From NCBI GenBank assembly GCA_000328365.1, contig KB303858.1, positions 69,752 to 133,751 on the forward strand: 64,000 bases of DNA, in the 5' to 3' direction. This DNA comes from Capitella teleta (Eukaryota; Annelida; Polychaeta; Capitellidae). The notes below the pieces were generated by a model, which was not told the DNA's origin, ran no database searches, and saw nothing but the letters and a program-made list of their open reading frames with translations. Shown here piece by piece: positions 1-13,296 of the stretch; the stretch's first letter is position 1, and every line of letters begins with the position of its first letter. The position numbers and the translations under genes are program-made.

Positions 1-7
1 CCAATTT

Positions 8-77
8 CAAGATGCACATGTTTATGGTTTAAAGACACGCACCTGTGCATCTTCGGTACATTCCCATGTGCATCTTG
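8..77. repeat. Short inverted repeat at the window edge
   Basis: A perfect 13-bp inverted repeat has its arms at 8-20 and 65-77 (the second reads CATGTGCATCTTG). Within the spacer, a 22-bp stretch at 44-65 recurs in direct orientation at 2355-2376 with 20 of 22 bases matching. A weaker third match lies near 2157-2175. The copies bracket the F-box and Pogo remnants, so they could be the edges of one mobile or duplicated unit. No target-site duplication was identified. Confidence 0.55.
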
Positions 78-232
78 GTGTCATCTCATAAAAATAATGC
101 AGTTTTATTGCACCAAGCTTGTTTTGCATAAAAACTTTTAATTATGATTGCATAATTTAATTACAGCCTCAGCCTGTTTACTGATACTAGTGATCGGCAA
201 TTTTTTGTTTTTTTTTGTTTTGCATTTTCAGG

Positions 233-878
233 TTGTCTCTTCCGGATGAGGTCGTTATCGAAACGATTTTCTTCTTAGTACTGTGTCATATGTTTGCAAG
301 AGGCTGCACTCAATCATCCAAGACAATTCCAAACATTGGCAGCATTTCGAATTCGATATTCAGCTTTCCCTGAATGATAATCACTTGTGTCAAATACTTC
401 GCCATGCTAAAGCGTTTCATCGCTTCTGCATACCAGAAGCTGTGACAGGACTCCTTCCACCGGACATTGATCTGCATCTGCATGCACTTGCTTCAGCAGG
501 GACCTCTTGTTTTTGGACCTTACTGGCATTGAACTATCATCTTTGAGTTTCCTGCGAAGACTTGAAAGGCTTGAAGTGCTGATTTTAGATTCATGTGCAA
601 ACCTGAGGGATTTTGATCTCCCAGATGTGAAGTACTGTATCAGACTGAATCAATTTTACATTGGGTTTACAAAATTCAGTCCCAACGCCATCTCCCAAAA
701 CCTACCAAGCTCGGTTCACACTTTGGAATGCTCTGGAGTCCAGTTTACTCTTTATCAGAGTCGGTCTCTCCTTGGAAGCCATCCTCATCTGCTGCAGGTG
801 ACCCTATCGGAACTGGATCCAATCGAGTATCATCATTTGTGTATTGAATTTCCACAAGCAAGTATCTCTCGTGTCTAA
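233..878 (+). pseudogene. F-box / leucine-rich-repeat protein, frameshifted remnant
   Basis: A good splice acceptor (TTTTCAG at 225-231) is followed by an F-box-like opening, LSLPDEVVIETIFFL. The match then continues in another frame from about 277 as SYVCKRLHSIIQDNSKHW, the usual 'VCKRF..I..D..LW' second half of an F-box. A further frame change near 500 leads into leucine-rich text (FLDLTGIELSSLSFLRRLER, then VLILDSCANLRDFDLP and more) ending at a TAA at 876-878. F-box/LRR proteins are substrate adaptors of SCF ubiquitin ligases. Here two frame changes within about 600 bp, and no visible upstream or downstream exons, indicate a broken gene. Alternatively each piece could be an exon of a gene with missed short introns, but no convincing donor/acceptor pair separates the frames. 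The Pogo-derived reading frame starts 11 bp after the stop. Confidence 0.5.
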
Positions 879-888
879 ACGCACAAAC

Positions 889-1560
889 ATGGGAAAGTAT
901 TACCAGAGGACATCAACAAGAGGATATTATGGGGAAGAAAGACTCTCACAAGCTCTGACAGAAATCGCCTCCGGAAGCTCGATGACAGGGGCATCTTTGA
1001 AGATTGGTGTTCCACGCCGTACATTACGACATGCCAAGAAAAAGGTTTCAAAACAAGGAAAGCAGCATCTAGGAAGAAGAGGCATTTTCTCTCTGGAAGT
1101 GGAGAACCAGTTAGCAGAGAAATTGGTTGATCTTCAACGACGTTTCTACGGGGAGACACTTGATGATCTTCAACATTCTGCTCACCAGATGGCTGAAAGA
1201 ATGGATAAACTCCATCCATTCAGAAAGGAATCCAAAAAAGCTGGACGAGGATAGGTTCGAGGTTTTCTGGAGCGACACCCTGAGTTATCTGTTCGGGCCC
1301 CAGAGCCAACCAGCATGTCTCGCGCAGTTGGCTTCAACCAACCACAGGTCCAAAGATTCTTTGATCTCTATGAGCAAGTGTTGAGGGACACTGGTGCTGG
1401 GCCTTCCCAGGCCTAATGATCGAACATTTGCTTGCATTTACTGTTCTGAGCCTTATCAAGAACCTCCTACTGAAGATTGGTTGAAGTGCACTGGTTGTGA
1501 TGAGTGGTACCATGAGAAATGCGGCAATGGAGATGAGCAATGTGATCTTAGTTTTTTTGT
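889..1560 (+). mobile_element. Pogo-type DNA transposon remnant (transposase ends, catalytic core deleted)
   Basis: From the ATG at 889 the frame reads a Psq-type helix-turn-helix found in Pogo/Tigger transposases: RGYYGEERLSQALTEIASGS, then GVPRRTLRHAKKKVS. The linked CENP-B-like segment follows, with the landmarks LQRRFYG and HPFRKESKKAG. A TAG at 1252-1254 stands where the family has tryptophan (D-W-F). The same frame then continues with GFLERHPELSVRAPEPTSMS and VGFNQPQVQRFFDLYEQVLR. It ends shortly after, and the next recognisable part, in another frame, is the C-terminal zinc-binding segment at about 1425-1550 (CIYCSEPYQEP, CTGCDEWYHEKC). The whole DDE integrase core that should lie between them is missing. 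This is therefore an internally deleted, stop-bearing copy that depends on other elements if mobile at all. Terminal inverted repeats were not identified. Confidence 0.8.
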
Positions 1561-1599
1561 GGTTGCATGGTGTCATTTGTTCCCATATCTAATTTGAGA

Positions 1600-4480
1600 T
1601 TGCAGTCTGCTCAACGTGTTAAGTTTTTATCTCATATCAGTGTTATTCATGTTTTCAAGTTAAATGCCATTTCCTAACTAGTATTATTTCATACTAGATT
1701 GAGGTGCCATGTTGATGCCTAAGTTGTTTTTATATTTCCTACTGTAGGTTTTACATTTTTAGGGTGATCTCTTTATCTCCTGTGATCTCGTTGCAGTTGT
1801 ACAGGGTGAACTGTCCATCCGTATTATTTTTTACTAGATCAAAGATCTGTTTTAGACTTTTTCTTCATCTGCTGTGCTGATATAACTCCATATTAGTATC
1901 ATAGTAAGACTCGTGGGCTATCGAGATGTGTGATCCCAAGCTGCTTTTCTTAGGGGTTTTATATAAATTTTGTCGGCCTAACTGCTCAGGCATTTTTGTC
2001 CTCCATTATTCTCTTTTCGGGCATGCATTTTTTTTACTGCATTCTTTGCCTCATTATTTAAGTGTTTCATGCTTCAGTCATGAATAAACAAGATTTTCAG
2101 GATTTTCAGATACTGCGTGTGCATCTTGAAATATGGGGTGCATTTTAGAGCCAGGGCCTGTGCATCTTGGTAACGCATGGCTTGAAGTTGCACACTTTGC
2201 TCATTTTTTTATTACCTGAAATGTGAAGTACTAAAGGGGTTTTGAGCCATAGGAGCCATACACAAGTAACTTCAGTACAAATTTTAAATATTCCTTTGGA
2301 AAAAATCCGCCCCCAGGGCTGTTACACCCGGTGATTTACAATTTTCCTTAGGGGTGTGCGTCTTCCGTACATTCCCCTACTGCTCCTTTACGGCGGTCAC
2401 CCAGGACAAGACACCATCCAGAACGATATGACCAGCGGCGAACTTTGTTGAATTGTTTGATTCAATGTTTCGATTTATAATTATTCTGTTTTATCAAGTA
2501 TGTTTAAAAATGACGGCATAACATGAACAAACCGTGAACAAAATGCTCACTACAATTGCTACAAAAGACAAGCGTATTAAAGCAACGATCCCTTTCGCAC
2601 GTTACCTCGTCCTAGTTATAATTGTGATTGTCTGTGATCTAGACTATAAAATATATTTTAATTTACATTAATTCGTGTGTAACAAACGCGCATAAATAAA
2701 CACATAGCGTTATGCAAGCCCCTCACAAGGTCAGAGTGTAAGGATATATTCTGAGAAAATGAGCAAGTTTCATAACGCCCTTGCTGGTTGGTCGTTACGA
2801 TCACATGCTGAAGAATAACCGATTTATTGCCTATATACGCAGATGGATGGCTGCTCGGTTTTCTGTCGGCAGCTATTCACGTTAAACTGTCCAGGATAGC
2901 ACCTGCCTAAGTTGAATGTAAAGATCAAAGGTCATTTATTCGAGCGTCTGTTTGTTATAATATTAATAGCAAATTCCAGTCGATTTTAGTGGGAATTCAC
3001 ATTTGGGAAGGAAATACCTTTTATGCTGCTAGTCATTGATACTGAAGGTTTAATAATAGTTTTATCGGGCTCTGAGGAGGATTTGTTTTCCAGAAGGCCA
3101 GAAATTGAAAATAGCTAAACAAGATGACACAGTCAAGATTTAGTTTTGTCGAATCAATTAAATTAGAAGATCTATTTAGTGGTGTGATCTTGTTAAACCA
3201 CTTCGAAGTTGATGGTTACACTTAGATAGACATGCTTCTTGTGATTCTAAAGCCAGATAGCCGAACTCGACGTCATCTCGATCGATTATTTGCCTCTGAA
3301 ATCACGAGAACAATCTATCTGAGTGTAACCATCTCCTTCACGGGATTATCCCTTAATGAAAACATCGTGACAGTGGATTTAAGTACCATCAGATGATATT
3401 CTAATTGGCCATCAGCCGAAATACAGTAGGTGTGGCCTAATTCAAATTGCTCAGCGGAGGATCGCAAAAATATGTTTCTGGGCTTGATTCCTGATACAGG
3501 CATCTTTAAGGCGACGTGGGTATTTGGCTAACGCCTAATGGACTTAAGTGCGTTTCTTAATACCAAAATACTAGTAGCTTGTGCTACTGCAGGAGAGCAA
3601 TGTCCTGCCGTAGACTTCAAAACTTGATACCCGAGATAACCCAAAGACTAAAACTTGATACTTGTGCAGTTGATATTCAATAGACGACTAAACTTTGTAC
3701 CAAGCCACTGCCTGATGGGCCTATTATTAAGACACCACAACTTGATAATGGATGAAAACCCTAAATAGCCAAGTGTCACCCCATACAATTATAATTGTCT
3801 TTGCAACTTAACAATAAACTGACATAATTACATAGCATGTTTTCCTAATCGGTCATTATGTAATAACTGAAATTTCTTGTTCAAGAAATCTACAAAATCA
3901 TTTGGAGGACCAGAAATCATTCCAAACGATCTGCAATAATTGTAGTTGCGTAGCTAGGCGGATCAGTAAAATAAATCTCAAAACACATCATGTTCATGAC
4001 TCGTTTAATTGTGATTTGCTGACATAACTTTCATCTTTATTCGAGATGTCTATGACAGTTAATTCTCGTGGCATGAAAAATATGAATAAAAGAAATCAGG
4101 GTACAGAGATTCGCCTGAATAATCCTTACACCTCCCTACCCAGAAAAAAAATAACTTATAAAGATAAAATAAAAAAAATAAAAAAAATAAAAAAAAAAGA
4201 GAAAAAGACAAATTCACCTTAAATTTTCATGTTTGATCGACGCCGATGAAAGCCCAAAGTAATTGGGCTCAACACGTCCATTTACAGAACTGCAGAGCAT
4301 TATGATTGATATCATAAAGTGTCGAAATGAACAGGGGTCCTCTTTATTCAAGAAATACAGAATCGCGATTCGCTATATATATATATCATTTTATTCACAA
4401 ACTCAAGTTTGTACATTTTATATGAAAAACAAAAACAGTAAGTTTAACAGAACTGCAAACAGTACTTAATTAAGTAATAC
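1600..4480. other. Non-coding stretch, no gene recognised
   Basis: No reading frame here resembles a known family. Contents are AT-rich sequence, a homopolymer-rich patch at about 4141-4205 (A-runs broken by T and G) and an AT dinucleotide run at 4374-4385. Segments around 2100-2376 share the 'tgtgcatctt' motif with the left end of the window. Confidence 0.5.
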
Positions 4481-5290
4481 ATAAATAATAAAGTAGTGCA
4501 TTAATTTCGATATGACTCAATATGCTGTCTATTGAGCCACACCGAGCTTCAAGTAATTCTTTTAAAACAGTAACATTTGCAATATCGTGCTCTGAAATGG
4601 CGCTAAAATATTTTGCGAAAAGTACATTTTTCAAACAGTTTTTCGGCATGACTAAATTTTGCTGATCACATTGTAGGAATGCTGATGTTTTTTTTTTTTA
4701 TAATTTTTAGCCACAACAGAATTAGAAGTAAGAGATAAGTTTGCACACAATTGAATCAAAACATTATCACTTTTAAAACAATTATTCCAAAAAGAAGAAA
4801 ATCTGGACATAAGTTAGGTATCTAAGTCTGGTTGGTGCATTAACAGGTAAACATATTTTGATCTCGTGCGTAGATTCAAATTAAGTAATCGCTTAATACA
4901 TTTTTTATAACAAACAATGAAATCATTTATATTACTTAGCGACCAAAGAGGAGAACCATAAAAACTTGTGCAATAGGATTTGAATAATGAACATAGAACA
5001 TCAGGTGAACAGTGCTTGTAATGAGAGTACAAAACATTAGTTTTTATAATCATATCCTTAGATAATTTAGACAGATTTTTAGCATGTGTATCTTTTCCAA
5101 TTAAAGTTCCTAAATGTAAAGCATTAGTGACATATTCTATGGGTTGGCTGTGGAGATAAAATGGTTGACAACAATGAATTCTTGAAGAGTTATTAAACAG
5201 GACAACGTGACTTTTGGTGCTATTGAATTTGACAGAATATTCAAGTGAAAACCGCTCACAAATTTCTACAAATTTCTATAATTAGTTCCA
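4480..5290 (-). mobile_element. LINE (non-LTR retrotransposon) 3' fragment
   Basis: Read on the minus strand from about 5290, the translation is that of the end of a LINE reverse transcriptase. It gives EYSVKFNSTKSHVVLF, then a TNALHLGTLIGKD-like stretch. The typical post-RT segment follows, with HCSPDVLCSLFKSYCTSFYG, SPLWSLSNINDFIVCYKK and RLLNLN. Below about 4810 the frame decays with stops and a frame change, and the element fades into AT-rich sequence near 4480. It is 5'-truncated, as most LINE copies are. Its upstream edge lies 28 bp beyond the stop codon of the fibrinogen-domain gene on the same strand. The clade is uncertain (CR1/L2/jockey-like by text pattern). Confidence 0.75.
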
Positions 5291-5317
5291 TCATGTTCCA
5301 CTGTGCGTTTTAAGTAA

Positions 5318-7151
<1,834 letters not shown>

Positions 7152-8440
7152 CGCAAACTGATGACTGACAGTCCAAGAGCAAACTTATGTTGGAGATCTC
7201 AGCCGTTACTCGGGGCAACCGAAGACTCTTGCAATCGCAGGAATCAATGTGCTTTAATTGGGTAGAGGCCTGGAGACATTGTATTAACATGTATTACTAG
7301 CGGAGCACGCGGATGAAATGAATATGTGATTGCAAATCACCGAACATGTTCCGAGATAATAACAAGAACATAATATTAAATAACCTGTTCCCTATTCTCA
7401 ACATTCTCTATACAACATCGATTACGTAATATTTGATCGTCCCACGTACATTAACTGGTACACGAATAATCTTATCCATGTATATATTAATGCACCTTAT
7501 ATTTGGACTTGCATCACAAGACGCGGGACTCACAACTTGTCGACAACTTTCAGATTCCACGAGCCTTGGTTTATCTCCAAATTCCTCTTAGATATTCAAT
7601 AAGGCACATATAATAATACAATATTTATACGCATATTATAATTATCATCAAATGTGCATGGTCCAATGAATTCAACATCGAAAACAAACCAGAACATTGT
7701 GTTCTGACATTAGAGAAAGCAAATTGATCGATCTGGACTTAACTCCCAACCCCTTTCATCACTTTAATTTTATTTATTTATTTAAACAATTTTTATTGGT
7801 CTATTGTGACTGATCACATAAAGGGGTGATCGATCAAAGCCATAATTTATCCGATGCAAAACGTATTGTTATTATTCCACAAAATGATAGTCCATATAAA
7901 AGAAAATTGAATTAAGCATGAGTACAGAGGAAATTGTCAGCATGCATGTATAACTAAAGCAAATGCAAATCACATCGTTAATTACAGGTAGTTGGAATAA
8001 TATTCAGCCAAAGGTAGACATAATACCGCCTCAATATTCTCATTTATACAGACGGATGCCAAGTAATGTATTTTTCCACGGAGTTGGGTGAATAGTATAC
8101 TATAGTATGTATAATAATAATGTATACATATCCCGACTATAGTCTCTGTGGGTACCGCGGTGTATCATGGTGCACATCGAGTAGTTACAGCGCTGCAGGA
8201 ATCTGGAATTCATTATCTCTGCTATCAAATTAAAACATCCCCGTCTATTATATAAATCATCAAGTGTTTTAACTTGTGCAGCCATTAAGACTACTTATTT
8301 GCTATCTGTTATCATGAAAAACCTGAGAGATTCAGATGCGCATATCACATGCATATAATTAATGGGTGTCATTCGGAAATTCAGAAATTTATTGTTACCC
8401 CAGACTAGCTGACATACTACAGCGAGCCCAATGGGTATAC
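7152..8440. other. Non-coding stretch upstream of the FReD gene
   Basis: This AT-rich sequence contains the FReD gene's 5' flank. No clear TATA box lies at a convincing distance from 7151. No coding similarity was recognised. The small frames here (for example 8100-8285 on the minus strand) look like chance. Confidence 0.45.
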
Positions 8441-9353
8441 AGACCTCGCCCAAGAATCTGTGCTACCCCAGACACTGATTACACTGTATTATTCACTAAT
8501 ATATTCTTATCTGATATACTGCCACCTTGTGTGGGGTAGAGCCTCAAAGACTAATATAAGTCGTCTTATTATGCTTCAAAAGAAAGTCATCCGGATTATC
8601 CACAATACCTCCTATCTTTCCCATACTGACGCTTTTTTTCTTCTTCTCGTGTTTTGCGCATATCCGACATGTTCGAATATTTTGCTTCTATTTTTGTTTT
8701 CAAACTCCATCGAAATATATTTCCAAGTTCCTTCTCTACTCAATTAAATTGAAACTTCACGCAAACCAACAATCGTACTTCAAGTTCTCGTCTAAATTTA
8801 ATCAGATTACCACTATATCAAACAAAATTTCGGCAAAATACTCTGTTCTACCAATGTTATGAAATTTACAATGAAATCCTCATTCCTAGGGGTCTTTTAG
8901 ATGAACAGGAGTCATTGAAAAAATTCAAAAAATCGATTTTACATTTATTCATTTAATTAAATTTTGTACATTAATATATTTCCTCTCTTTTTTCTCTCTC
9001 TTTTTCTTTTTCTTTTTGTCTGTTTGTTTGTTTGTCTGTCTGTTTGTCTCTTTCTCATTTTTTCTCTTTCAATGTCTGTGTATTATGTGTAAAATTTGTA
9101 TTTTGTTTTGCTTTGTATAGTCAAATATAAATATACCTGAACTATTTTGTTTCCTATCGTTTCCGCACCCTCACGCAACGAACTCCATAACTATTATCAA
9201 TGTATTTTTATTTTTCACATATTTTTTGGTGCCAAAAAAGCTTGTTCTTGGTGCACCATTTGTTCGATTATCTATTTTTATTTTGAATGTGTTGTTTTTT
9301 CTCTGCTTTTTTTTAATCGAACAATAAATTACCTTATCTTATCTTATCTTAGC
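8440..9353 (+). mobile_element. LINE 3' end with short tail repeats
   Basis: From about 8457 the frame reads the common LINE segment after the reverse transcriptase palm: TLITLYYSLIYSYLIYCHLV, WGRASKTNISRL, LQKKVIRIIHNTSYLSHTDA. After a frame change near 8635 it continues in the same family text (ISDMFEYFASIFVFKLHRN; LPLYQTKFRQNTLFYQCYEI; LKKFKKSILHLFI, stop near 8956). A pyrimidine-rich 3' untranslated region (about 8980-9110) follows. The copy ends at about 9353 in TTATC repeats, a typical LINE tail. It is 5'-truncated and carries at least one frameshift and an internal stop. Confidence 0.8.
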
Positions 9354-10359
9354 TATCCGTCGGTTCTAATTTATATACCGAAAGGGCCAAAAGCACCCTA
9401 TCTACTTCATGTTGAAAACTTCACTTTTACATTAGCTAAAATCGACAAATTATTCAAAATAATAGCTATTTGGTAAGTATTGACTGACTTATTCTGTGCT
9501 ATTATTTTATGCAAGGTTATCAATTGAAAAGTAAAATTTGAATGAGGGAGGATTGTCATGAATGACGATGCATATGGAGAATTAAGGTTACGCCTATATT
9601 GTAATCACGTGCGACAGAGCCCTTTCGTTAATTCCCGGTCAATATTCCCAAGGGCGTAGAGTGTTTGGATCTTCATACTGCACGGCAATAGCACTATTCG
9701 AATGAAAATCCAATGTGAATGTGGGAGTAAGTACTTTGTTGGTAATGATGTCATCATACTGATTCAAAAATATCAACGATTATTTGGAATTCATTGCAAT
9801 CATGGGTTTGTGAGGCTGCATATAGCAATGTTTGAAAAAAAAAAGAGAAAAAAAAAAAAAAAATCAAAAACGACGGAAAACGTTTCTTTTAAATCAATCG
9901 TATTGATTTCTATTTTTCTTTATGAGCTGTGTCACATTTTTCATCACCATCTTTTCAACCCATTGACAGCGTTGTGAGCTGTTTTTACAATGTAATGAGG
10001 TTTTATAAAACCAATTTATTATTATTCAGTATTATACACGTAGTGTTTAACAAAAAGTTTTAAACCCAAGGATGGCTAGAGGACTCCGACAATTCTATAT
10101 TCAAATATATTTCTTGTCTTGTTGTGAACTTCGTGTCATTAACACATTTAAAAGACATTTTTAACATTTTTTACTTTCAAAGTTGATACCTCACTTGCCT
10201 GAATATTTATATGCTTAATCTTCTTTTCATGTTAAGTGTATTTGAATATATTTTAAAGGTACAAAATGAGCTTTATGGTTGATTGATTTTTTGATTGATT
10301 TTTTTATTCATTAATTGATTGATTGTTTGTTTGATTGACTAATTGGATGTCGTTCACAG
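9354..10359. other. Non-coding stretch with TTGA-type simple repeat
   Basis: No gene was recognised. An A-rich run lies at 9835-9861. A degenerate ATTG/TTGA-type simple repeat lies at about 10280-10340, just upstream of the first surviving ASPG exon. The missing first ASPG exon (with its YTGGTIG-type motif) was looked for here and not found. Confidence 0.45.
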
Positions 10360-10666
10360 ATCTCTCTCCTAAGCCCAATGTCCTGGACGAAGAGTTACGC
10401 AAGCTTACAACATTCCACGACCCTGGAACAAAAAATCGGAACCTCTTGTCCTGCCGTAGGTACTCCATGAGAAAAAAAAATGCACAAATAAAATTTATTT
10501 ATGCATTTTTTTTTTGTTCAATTTTATTGTTTGTATAGTCGTCAGAAGGGCGGAAAGAGAGTTGTGTACAAGATCGTTGAGTATGATCCACTACTTGACT
10601 CGTCAAACATGAAATATGATGACTACGCAAAAATTGATCAAGATATTCGAGTAAGTAATAATACTC

Positions 10667-10705
<39 letters not shown>

Positions 10706-11669
10706 ATCCAATTTATCTTTCTCCCATTTTTCAAGATAATTATTCTCGTTTCGATGCGTTTGTTGTTTTGCACGGTACGGATACGATGGCCTTCACTGCC
10801 TCAGCCCTCTCGTTCATGGTTGGAAAGCACCTTGGAAAACCCGTCATCGTAACTGGATCACAGGTATATGCATGCATAAATATCTGTACTGACTCAAAAT
10901 ATCTTCCTCCTTTCTGACTTTGACTTCAATTCTTCCCAGATCCTAATCTTTGAAGTGCGTAGTGACGGCCGAGATAATTTCATAGGAGCTCTCACCTTGG
11001 CCGGCAACTACAGCATTCCATAGGTTTGCGTGTGTGAATTTCCCCCTGCACACGAAACATAATTTCGCCGCTGTTGAGTGACGGTTTATTTCGACCATGT
11101 TCTGCTGAGAGGCAACAGGAGTATCAAAATGAACGCTGAACGTTTCGATGCGTTCAAATCGCCCAATCTGGAACCTCTGGCTAAGATGGAGGTTGACATC
11201 ATCAGTGAGTTGTGTCTTTCAAAGGGTGAATCAGTTCCACGATATTTACCTACTTAGCAGTCAACTTGGCGGCAGTCCGTAAACGCTCTGAATCTGAACT
11301 CTTCGAGCCGTCACGGCACTCTACTCGGTCGGAAAGGTCAGTTTTTATGACTTTTATATGTGTTATAAGAACCCACCACATGTCAAACTGTCATCACAGG
11401 AGCTTCAGGACATTGAGGTGATCCAAGGATCCGACATGACGGTCGAAGCTGCTCTGATGAAGTTGAGCTACGTTCTCGGAAGAAATGATTTCACTGCGGA
11501 ACAGAAAAGAGAGGTGAGATTGATGGAATTTTATGTGATTGAAGATAAGATTTTATTTCGTCAGATGATGGGAAAGGATTTGTGTGGTGAAATGACGCCT
11601 TATCCTAATCTCTACAATGCCGGTTGCCTGGATGAGGGAGAGATTTACAATCGTCACAACTTGATCTAG
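10360..11669 (+). pseudogene. ASPG: ASPG-like (60 kDa lysophospholipase / L-asparaginase) pseudogene
   Basis: Surviving exon pieces follow the order of animal ASPG. They are LSPKPNVLDEELRKLTTFHD (10360-10455), a VVYKIVEYDPLLDSSNMKYD piece (10539-10650), FDAFVVLHGTDTMAFTASAL with GKPVIVTGSQ (about 10741-10862), and FEVRSDGRDNFIGALTLAGN (from about 10939). HVLLRGNRSIKMNAERFDAF and PLAKMEVDII follow, then VIQGSDMTVEAALMKLSYVL (about 11400-11513), and after a 51-bp intron MMGKDLCGEMT (11565-11669). The HGTDTM motif contains one of the two catalytic asparaginase threonine sites. Breaks are: no upstream exon with the first catalytic threonine; a one-base frame change in an A-run near 10431; a TAG plus about 60 bp of out-of-family sequence after 'AGNYSIP' (11022); and loss of roughly 100 residues in the middle. 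Several breaks together argue for a dead gene rather than a sequencing slip. An AATAAA follows near 11832. Confidence 0.8.
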
Positions 11670-12899
11670 CCATTGAGAAAAGAGGGCGTTTAATTAATGC
11701 ATGAAGCCTTCTATCATAATGTGGGAGTACTTTATGAGCGAGCGAGTCTTCGTCGCCTCCTCGTTTCTGTAAATCGCCGAGTGAAATAAGAATTCACAAC
11801 CCTCTTGATTTCTTGATTGAGAGAGTCATTGAAATAAAAGAAGAGTTTCTCACTTGAATTTTGTCTGTGCTATATTTTAGAGAAACAAAGAAACAAACAT
11901 TGAGATTACGCAACAGTGTGTTCTATGCAATATTATTGAAATAACTGTTTGTGATCAAATTGTAAGAATACTTTTATTCATAATATAATAACGCTTAACT
12001 GTATTTTTTTTTTCAATACCATATAATTACAATAATGTACCGGTATATTTTGCCTATTTCAGTTTCGGTTCAAACACTTTTTATTTCATTTTTATAAGCA
12101 AAGACGCGATCAATACATTTAACGTGAAAAAGTTAATAAAAAAGATCTTAATACCGGTGATGGTATGTTCATTTGTAACTTTTATCACCCCCCCCCCCTT
12201 TTTTTTTTACAGTGTTGTATAATTTGCATTTTGTATAAGACGCATTTTCGTTATCATTTTGTATAAATCATACCGCACCTCATTTTATGGTTCTGCACTG
12301 TTGAAACTTGGAAGGTTAATTAATTGGAACATTTTGTTGTTAGTTGGCGGAACGTCTATCGATGCAGTATTTAAATTTCATGAATAGTACCACCGTTTAT
12401 ATTTAATTTTTGTTATATTATTATACCATAATTATTGTATTCTATGATGAATGAAATTATTATAATAAAATTATTATTAATTATTATCATTATTACATGT
12501 ATTTTACTTGGATGTGAAAATCTGATATAAAGAGGTTATAATGTATCAAAAAAAAAAAAAAAAAAAAAAAAAATACACACGTTTCACCGCTTATACAGAG
12601 TGGTCCAAAATTAAGTAGCCAATTTACTCCATGTTGACGATATTAATGCTTTTCAATGGTGCTAAGCGGTTCTGGGAAAGTGTTATAAAACAGATCGCAG
12701 TATAAAAACCACACAAAGATGTAAGAGAAATAAAAACTAGGTGTGGTTAGTCTAACATGTCATTCCTGTTATTTACATTCCAATTTCATCAACATTCATG
12801 CCAATTTATCTCAATTAATAGTGTGCACTCATCATTCCGCAATTGTTCCACTTTGGGCGGCAAATAAGGCCCCGGACCATGGATAAGCTTCATTGAACG
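11670..12899. other. Non-coding stretch after the ASPG remnant
   Basis: This is AT-rich sequence with homopolymers (C-run and T-run at 12187-12210; A-run at about 12547-12573). No gene was recognised. Confidence 0.45.
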
Positions 12900-13294
12900 C
12901 GGTGGCGTAGGAACCTGGGGAAGGCCCGGGGGGGGGGGTCNNNNNNNNNNNNNNNNNNNNNNNNNNNNNNNNNNNNNNNNNNNNNNNNNNNNNNNNNNNN
13001 NNNNNNNNNNNNNNNNNNNNNNNNNNNNNNNNNNNNNNNNNNNNNNNNNNNNNNNNNNNNNNNNNNNNNNNNNNNNNNNNNNNNNNNNNNNNNNNNNNNN
13101 NNNNNNNNNNNNNNNNNNNCAAAAAAACAGACCCCCCCCCCCCCCAATTTTAGGAGTGGGGGGGGGGGGGCTGAGTATCTTTTGGTCCCCAAAATTTTTT
13201 TGGCGCGAAGCGGCGCAGGTGTCCCTCTATCACTATTTTCAATTTGGCCCCCCCCCCCCCCCATCCCAAGTCTGGGAACGTTCCTACGCCTCTG
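12900..13294. mobile_element. Inverted-repeat DNA element enclosing an assembly gap
   Basis: GGCGTAGGAAC at 12904-12914 is repeated in inverse orientation at 13280-13290, and the surrounding bases also resemble each other. This is the arrangement of a small non-autonomous DNA transposon. The interior consists of G and C homopolymers on both sides of a run of N (12941-13119), so it could not be read. The superfamily is not assignable because the target duplication is unclear. Confidence 0.55.
12941..13119. other. Assembly gap (179 N)
   Basis: This unresolved sequence is flanked by a G-run on the left and C-runs on the right, which probably stalled sequencing. Reading frames crossing it are artefacts. 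Confidence 0.99.
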
Positions 13295-13296
13295 AT

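Noticed and set aside
12832-13264. Glycine/proline-rich frames across the first gap
   Set aside because: They consist of N translation plus G/C homopolymers and are not coding.
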